DNA of 64,000 nucleotides from Planctomycetes bacterium syqfu (GTDB lineage Bacteria; Planctomycetota; Phycisphaerae; Phycisphaerales; Phycisphaeraceae). Made by a program: the position numbers and the translations under genes. The stretch spans positions 3,162,001 through 3,226,000 of the forward strand of contig CP087563.1 in assembly GCA_020974905.1 (NCBI GenBank), in the 5' to 3' direction. The notes under the pieces were generated by a model. It was not told where the DNA came from. It saw nothing but the letters and a program-made list of their open reading frames with translations, and made no database searches. This document shows, piece by piece, positions 59,143 to 64,000 of this stretch (position 1 is its first letter; every line of letters starts with the position of its first letter).

Positions 59143-61047
59143 ATGGTTCGTTTTTCCACTTTGTCCCGGTGCCTTTTGGCATCAACTCTCATCGCAAGTC
59201 CACTGTTAGCCCAAACCAATGCCGAATCGGAATCCGAGCAGGCAAAACCCAATCGGCCACAGGTCATCGTCACCGCAACCCGCATCGACACCGCCCAGGA
59301 AAATGTCGGTTCGTCCGTCACTGTCATCGACTCACAGCAAATTCAACAGCGACAGGATCAGGACATCGCAGATGTACTCTCCCATGTCCCGGGTGTTCAC
59401 GTGCGTCGTTCCGGTGGTCTGGGTTCGCAGGCAACGGTATTTATCCGTGGTGCCGAATCCGACCACACGTTGCTCCGCATTGACGGCATCAAACTCCACG
59501 ACGCCTCCTCCATTGGCAATACCGCAACCTTCGACTACCTGACCACTACGTCCATCGAACGCGTCGAAGTGCTGCGTGGTCCACAGTCTTCTCTTTACGG
59601 CTCCGAAGCCATGGGCGGCCTGGTCAACGTCTCCACCAAACGTGGCGATGGCCCCATCAATGGTTCCTACACCTTCGAAACCGGATCCTACCAAACCACC
59701 AGCCAGCAACTTTACATCGGTGGCGGAGATGACAGCTTCAACTACTCCCTGTCAGGCACACGTATCGACTCGGGGAATTTCTCATCAGCAACAACTGATG
59801 GTGAAGATGACCCCTATCGCAACTCAACCTTCCATGGTTTGATCGGGCTGACACCGGCTGACATGTTCGAGCTTGAACTGGTCTTCCACTTCACCAAAGC
59901 CGACACCGAAATCGACAGCACGTTCTATGACACCGATGCATACCAGACCATCTTCGAACAGTTTGCCTTCAAGGTTGAGCCCAGGTTCTACTTCCTTGAT
60001 GGTCAACTTGAAAGCAAGATTGCTTTCTCACTAAATCAAGTCCGTCGTGATACCAATGATGGTGCAAGTACGTACCTGCCCAGCGACTTCACAGGCCGCA
60101 ACTATGAAATCGATTGGCAAAACCAGTTGTTTATCAACGACAACAACACCCTCGTTTTCGGCATTGCCTACAACGAAGACCGTGGTCAATTTGCTTACAC
60201 CTCACCCTTCGGTAACTCCGACGAAACCTATACCTCCCACAGCTACAGTCTCTACATCCAAGACCAATGGCGAATCACCAATGACTTAACTGTGAACGCA
60301 GGCTTACGTTTTATCGATCATGAACAGTATGGCAGTGAAGTGACCTACCAACTGGCGGGGGCGTATATCCTGCCTTCAACCCAAACCATCTTCCGTGCCT
60401 CAGCAGGCACCGGCTTTAAGACCCCGTCTATCTCAGAAGTCTATGACTCGGGCAGCTTCGTCAACAATCTCAACCTCGAACCGGAAAAATCCATGGGGTG
60501 GGACATCGGCATCGAACAACCCCTGCTTGATGAGAAGCTGAGCGTTGGCGCGACCTTCTTCCAGAACACCATCGACGATCTGATCTTCTATGACAGCACT
60601 GCGTTCGTCGTTGAAAACATGGGTAAAGCACGCACGCAAGGCGTCGAAACCTTCATCCAATTCAAACCTGCCAAAGACCTCGCTGCGACGTTCAACTACA
60701 CTTACACCGACAGTGAAGTCCTCGACCCCAATGGCAGCTTCGGCCCGCAGGAAGGTAATCGTCTCTGGCGTCGTCCCCTGCACAGCTACAGCTTTGATCT
60801 GACCAAAGAACTCATCGAAGACAAAGCACAGGTCACGTTGTCTCTGCTCGGTGCATCAACCCGTGATGACAATGGTGGCAAAGCTGATTCGTATGTCATC
60901 GTTAATCTTGCAGGCAGTTATCAGGTCACCGACAACGTCGAAGTGTTCGGCCGCGTGATCAACCTTTTTAACCAACAGTACCAGGATCTCTACGGATACA
61001 ACGCTGCCGACGCCAGCGCGTACGCCGGCGTGAAGATCAATTTTTAA
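59143..61047 (+). CDS. btuB: TonB-dependent receptor, BtuB-like
   Basis: 634 residues, normal for a small-ligand receptor. A signal peptide (LSRCLLASTLIASPLLAQT) is followed by a TonB box region (RPQVIVTATRIDTAQENVGS). The plug domain has DIADVLSHVPGVHVRRSGGL, ATVFIRGAESDHTLLRIDGI and GSEAMGGLVNVSTKRGDG. A barrel with alternating aromatic strands follows, ending in YAGVKINF (terminal Phe). The cobalamin riboswitch and the following exbB-exbD-tonB genes support vitamin B12 transport across the outer membrane. Confidence 0.9.
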   Translation: MVRFSTLSRCLLASTLIASPLLAQTNAESESEQAKPNRPQVIVTATRIDTAQENVGSSVTVIDSQQIQQRQDQDIADVLSHVPGVHVRRSGGLGSQATVFIRGAESDHTLLRIDGIKLHDASSIGNTATFDYLTTTSIERVEVLRGPQSSLYGSEAMGGLVNVSTKRGDGPINGSYTFETGSYQTTSQQLYIGGGDDSFNYSLSGTRIDSGNFSSATTDGEDDPYRNSTFHGLIGLTPADMFELELVFHFTKADTEIDSTFYDTDAYQTIFEQFAFKVEPRFYFLDGQLESKIAFSLNQVRRDTNDGASTYLPSDFTGRNYEIDWQNQLFINDNNTLVFGIAYNEDRGQFAYTSPFGNSDETYTSHSYSLYIQDQWRITNDLTVNAGLRFIDHEQYGSEVTYQLAGAYILPSTQTIFRASAGTGFKTPSISEVYDSGSFVNNLNLEPEKSMGWDIGIEQPLLDEKLSVGATFFQNTIDDLIFYDSTAFVVENMGKARTQGVETFIQFKPAKDLAATFNYTYTDSEVLDPNGSFGPQEGNRLWRRPLHSYSFDLTKELIEDKAQVTLSLLGASTRDDNGGKADSYVIVNLAGSYQVTDNVEVFGRVINLFNQQYQDLYGYNAADASAYAGVKINF

Positions 61048-61096
61048 GTGATATCAGCGCCTTACAAGTGAGGCGTCTGAATAGAAAGTCAACACC

Positions 61097-61729
61097 ATGA
61101 GCGAACTGTTTGAAAAAGGCGGACCACTGATGTGGCCACTACTCGCCTGTTCGCTTCTGGCGTTGACCGTGATTCTTGAAAGGCTTGCCTTTGGGGTCCG
61201 CCGGACGGTAGCACGTCGTCCTCAAGCCGCAAGCCAGATCATTCGTCTCGTCTCTGCCCAGAAGCGTGACGAGGCTTTAGGTATCGCCGAATCTCATCCC
61301 AAGTGTCCGCTGTGCTGCGTGCTTCATGAAGGCTTGAAGCACGCAGCTTCGGGCCGGGAGACCGAAGCGATGCAATTGGCAGCATCGCGTCAACTCAAAC
61401 TCGACAAACGCGGGATCAACATTCTCGACACCATTGTGACGGTCGCCCCTTTACTGGGGATTCTTGGCACGGTGATGGGAATCATTGACTCGTTTAACCT
61501 GCTAAGCGATGCGGGAATCCAAAACCCGCAGGCGGTGCTAGGTGGTATCGCCCAGGCGCTGATCACCACGGCCGCAGGTCTGACGGTCGCGGTGATCAGT
61601 CTGCTGCCGATGAATTATTTTCTGTCCAAGCTGCAGAAACAGGCGGAGTTGATTGCCGACTTTGCCACGCAGTTGGAACTTGCCCTCGCCAAACCTTCGG
61701 ATGATTCGGAGGTTAATGGTGGAAGTTAA
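61097..61729 (+). CDS. exbB: ExbB/TolQ-family proton channel protein
   Basis: 210 residues. The N-terminal membrane helix is seen in GGPLMWPLLACSLLALTVIL. The conserved helices read NILDTIVTVAPLLGILGTVM and ALITTAAGLTVAVISLLPMN. ExbB uses proton flow to drive TonB. It follows the receptor by 49 bp, and its end overlaps ExbD. Confidence 0.93.
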   Translation: MSELFEKGGPLMWPLLACSLLALTVILERLAFGVRRTVARRPQAASQIIRLVSAQKRDEALGIAESHPKCPLCCVLHEGLKHAASGRETEAMQLAASRQLKLDKRGINILDTIVTVAPLLGILGTVMGIIDSFNLLSDAGIQNPQAVLGGIAQALITTAAGLTVAVISLLPMNYFLSKLQKQAELIADFATQLELALAKPSDDSEVNGGS

Positions 61730-62144
61730 GACCGGTTTTGAAGACCGTAAAGCGCGCGTGGAATTCCTGCCACTCATTGATGTGGTGTTCTTGCTGCTGG
61801 TGTTCTTCGTCTATGCGATGTTGAGCATGGTGGTGCATCGTGGCATTGAAGTGTCGCTCCCCACCGGTGGTAGTGCACAAGTCAGTCGCAAGGATTACGT
61901 GAACATCACCATCAACGCACAGAATCAAATCAGTGTCGATGGTGTGGTCGTGACATTGGATCAAACGGTATCACAAGTTAAAAGCGCGATGTCGATGTTG
62001 GCAGGCGATGATCAGGAAACCCCGATTTTCATTGCCGGTGATCAGGCATCGGACCTTGGAATTTCATTGAAGGTGTTGGATCGACTGCGTGGTGCTGGAT
62101 ACAAGCGTGTGTCGTTTGAGTTGGAGCAGGAAAGACCGGAATGA
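61716..62144 (+). CDS. exbD: ExbD/TolR-family protein
   Basis: 142 residues from ATG at 61716, which has GGAGG upstream and overlaps exbB by 14 bp. The single membrane helix carries the critical Asp in EFLPLIDVVFLLLVFFVYAM. The periplasmic domain has YVNITINAQNQISVDGVVVT and TPIFIAGDQASDLGISLKVL. ExbD works with ExbB and TonB in energy transfer. The next gene overlaps by 4 bp. Confidence 0.92.
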   Translation: MVEVKTGFEDRKARVEFLPLIDVVFLLLVFFVYAMLSMVVHRGIEVSLPTGGSAQVSRKDYVNITINAQNQISVDGVVVTLDQTVSQVKSAMSMLAGDDQETPIFIAGDQASDLGISLKVLDRLRGAGYKRVSFELEQERPE

Positions 62145-62974
62145 AAACATTGTGGTACATCCTTGCCTTTGGGATCAGTGTGACGCTTCACGCCTCGTTG
62201 CTGTTCTTTGGTGACCCAACGCACACCGCTGAGGTGCCCCTGCAACAGGGACATGCCGCGGTGATGATTAATCTCGTTGCATCGGTCGACAGTCAGGCCA
62301 TGCCACGTCCATCGCAAACCGAGCCGACACCACCGCAGCAGACGATTCCCACTGAGATGGTTGAATCGATTCTTGCCCAGGATGTTGCACTTGCCGCGCC
62401 GGTGATAAACCCTGCAGACGCGGATTTACCTGCCATGACCGAACCGGTGATACGTGAGATGCAAACACAACGGTCGACGACATCCTTACCTGAAACATCG
62501 CATGAGATGATAATCAAGCACAACGTTGCGAAGATTGATGTATCGGAAGTTCAGGTCAACAAAAATCAACCGGTATGCGAAACAATTAAAAAGCAAACGG
62601 ACATTGAGAAATCGCAACAAACCGAGGCTCGATCTGTCTCGTCGTCAAATGAAGCAAACACATCTCCCCGACCTCAAGGCATTACCACCGAAGCTCGCAT
62701 ACCTGACTCCATCGATGATCTGGTTAGAACTTTTTATCCCTTGATCTATCGCAGACGTGGCGTTGAGGGAACGGTTCGGGTTGAAGTCAACATTGATTCA
62801 AACGGTAAAGCGAATCAGATTACCGTCCTCAAAAGCAGCGGTCACAAGTTGATGGATAAAGCTGCAATTAAAACCTGTCGCCAAATTCCATATCGACCTG
62901 CATTGAAAAACGGTCATCCAGTGGAATCAATCTTTTCTCATGACGTTGTCTTCCGTTTGCAAAGCGACTCGTAA
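62141..62974 (+). CDS. tonB: TonB-family energy transducer
   Basis: 277 residues. An N-terminal membrane anchor (MKTLWYILAFGISVTLHASL) is followed by a Pro/Gln-rich periplasmic spacer. The C-terminal TonB domain (about 195-270) reads YPLIYRRRGVEGTVRVEVNI, DSNGKANQITVLKSSGHKLM, CRQIPYRPALKNGHPV. It is the last gene of the cobalamin uptake operon and would couple ExbBD to the receptor. Confidence 0.9.
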   Translation: MKTLWYILAFGISVTLHASLLFFGDPTHTAEVPLQQGHAAVMINLVASVDSQAMPRPSQTEPTPPQQTIPTEMVESILAQDVALAAPVINPADADLPAMTEPVIREMQTQRSTTSLPETSHEMIIKHNVAKIDVSEVQVNKNQPVCETIKKQTDIEKSQQTEARSVSSSNEANTSPRPQGITTEARIPDSIDDLVRTFYPLIYRRRGVEGTVRVEVNIDSNGKANQITVLKSSGHKLMDKAAIKTCRQIPYRPALKNGHPVESIFSHDVVFRLQSDS

Positions 62975-63095
62975 TTTATAATAATTCTAAATTGCATCAC
63001 GCCTTCATTTGGGAATAATCAGATGTTGGTGTGGGTAAGTCGTGTAACACAAACAATCGTATTTCAGCAATGACAAGGCAAAACAAGGTATTTTC
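62975..63095. other. Intergenic region before trxB
   Basis: 121 bp with no gene and no clear terminator. It is AT-rich at the start (TTTATAATAATTCTAAATTG). Confidence 0.4.
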
Positions 63096-64000
63096 ATGAG
63101 CGAGCAAAACGAGAACGTCGAAAAGGTTGTCATCATCGGTTCAGGGCCCGCAGGTTGGACCGCTGCGATTTACACGGCACGTGCGAACCTCGATCCGCTG
63201 GTGCTCGAAGGCGTCCCCAAGACCAGCCCGAGCATCATCCTCCCCGGCGGTCAGCTCATGCTCACCACTGAAGTCGAAAACTTCCCCGGCTATCCCGAAG
63301 GTGTTCAGGGCCCGCAGATGATGGAAGACATCAAGAAGCAGGCCCTGCGTTTTGAGACCCGCGTCAAGTCACTGGATGTCCTTAAATGTGATCTTTCCCA
63401 ACGTCCTTTTACGCTGGAACTCTCGGATAAGTCCACCATCAAGGCGCATAGCGTCATCGTTGCCACCGGCGCGACCGCTAACTGGTTGGGCCTGGAAAAC
63501 GAAATGCGTCTGGCTACCACCGGCGGTGGTGTGTCCGCCTGTGCAGTCTGTGATGGTGCGCTGCCCATCTTCCGTGACCAGCCCCTTGCGGTGGTCGGTG
63601 GCGGTGACAGTGCCATGGAAGAAGCCAGCTATCTCACCAAGTTTGCATCGAAGGTTTACATCATCCATCGTCGCGATGAGTTCCGCGCATCGAAGATCAT
63701 GGCCGATCGCGTGCTCAACAATCCCAAGTGCGAACCGGTCTGGAACAGCACCGTCGTCGACGTGCTCGGTGAAGACAAGATCACCGGCGTGAAACTCAAG
63801 AACACGCAAACCGGCGAAGAGTCCGAATTGCCAGTCAAGGGCTTGTTCATGGCCATCGGTCACACCCCTGCCACCGGCTTCCTGAACCCGGAACAAATCG
63901 AGTTAACGGAAAAGAAATTCCTCAAACTCACCGAAGGCCAGCGCAGCCTTACTTCCGTCGAAGGCGTGTTTGCTGCAGGTGACTGTGCAGACGCAACCTA
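63096..64000 (+). CDS. trxB: Thioredoxin reductase, 3' end outside the window
   Basis: About 301 residues are visible from ATG at 63096. The FAD loop is VVIIGSGPAGWTAAIYTARA, the redox-active Cys pair is in SACAVCDGA, and the NADPH loop is in LAVVGGGDSAMEEASYLTKF, followed by YIIHRRDEFRASKI. The end VEGVFAAGDCADATY matches the second FAD motif. Thioredoxin reductase keeps thioredoxin reduced with NADPH. Probably unrelated to the uptake operon. Confidence 0.95.
   Translation, partial: MSEQNENVEKVVIIGSGPAGWTAAIYTARANLDPLVLEGVPKTSPSIILPGGQLMLTTEVENFPGYPEGVQGPQMMEDIKKQALRFETRVKSLDVLKCDLSQRPFTLELSDKSTIKAHSVIVATGATANWLGLENEMRLATTGGGVSACAVCDGALPIFRDQPLAVVGGGDSAMEEASYLTKFASKVYIIHRRDEFRASKIMADRVLNNPKCEPVWNSTVVDVLGEDKITGVKLKNTQTGEESELPVKGLFMAIGHTPATGFLNPEQIELTEKKFLKLTEGQRSLTSVEGVFAAGDCADAT

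Overview
The window looks like a chromosomal segment of a planctomycete, most likely class Phycisphaerae. The pointers are two prepilin-like proteins with the [13 protein letters not shown] leader, a formylglycine-type sulfatase, a GxGYxYP-type protein, a fused GntR/LacI regulator and a TonB-dependent uptake system, with moderate GC host genes. The assignment is by gene style, not by a marker gene.

Layout. (1) 1-6.3 kb: the 3' part of a large DUF1998-type helicase and a PD-(D/E)XK nuclease on the + strand, facing two unrecognised overlapping genes on the - strand. This looks like an accessory, possibly defensive, block. (2) About 6.4-40.2 kb: a siphovirus-like prophage. From the left it holds integrase and excisionase, tail genes, tail assembly chaperones, tape measure, head-tail joining genes, a protease-capsid fusion, portal and terminase, all leftward. 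A small rightward early-type cluster follows. Then come DNA methyltransferases, a primase-helicase, several ParB-fold proteins, an SF2 helicase, RusA, DUF669, a Sak4-like ATPase and an exonuclease, all leftward. A sigma-like factor, a DNA-binding protein and a response regulator close the element. The structural half carries at least eight apparent frame breaks, while the replication half reads cleanly. (3) 40.5-52.8 kb: a carbohydrate or osmolyte utilisation locus with glycoside hydrolases, a sulfatase, a beta-helix protein, a UroD-like and a PhyH-like enzyme, and two regulators. (4) 52.8-56.3 kb: a tRNA-Gly gene flanked by a duplicated 3' end and two relics that look like integrase 3' ends. 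They bracket a hydrolase pseudogene and a three-gene Crp/flavoprotein/FMN-oxidase operon. (5) 56.4-63 kb: two cobalamin riboswitches. One precedes a pseudopilin-like gene and a lipoprotein; the other precedes a BtuB-like receptor followed by ExbB, ExbD and TonB. (6) The window ends inside thioredoxin reductase.

Most unusual signals. A pseudopilin-like gene sits under a B12 riboswitch beside a B12 receptor system. The two riboswitch leaders share a hairpin with compensatory changes next to the ribosome binding site. A 9-mer, TTCCGGGGG, occurs 14 times, 13 of them in the prophage region. A 68-bp repeat precedes two leftward prophage gene blocks, next to a sigma-like gene. Four of the structural frame breaks fall at the same hexamer, AGCCGC. 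All family names come from reading translated sequence; no database search was possible.
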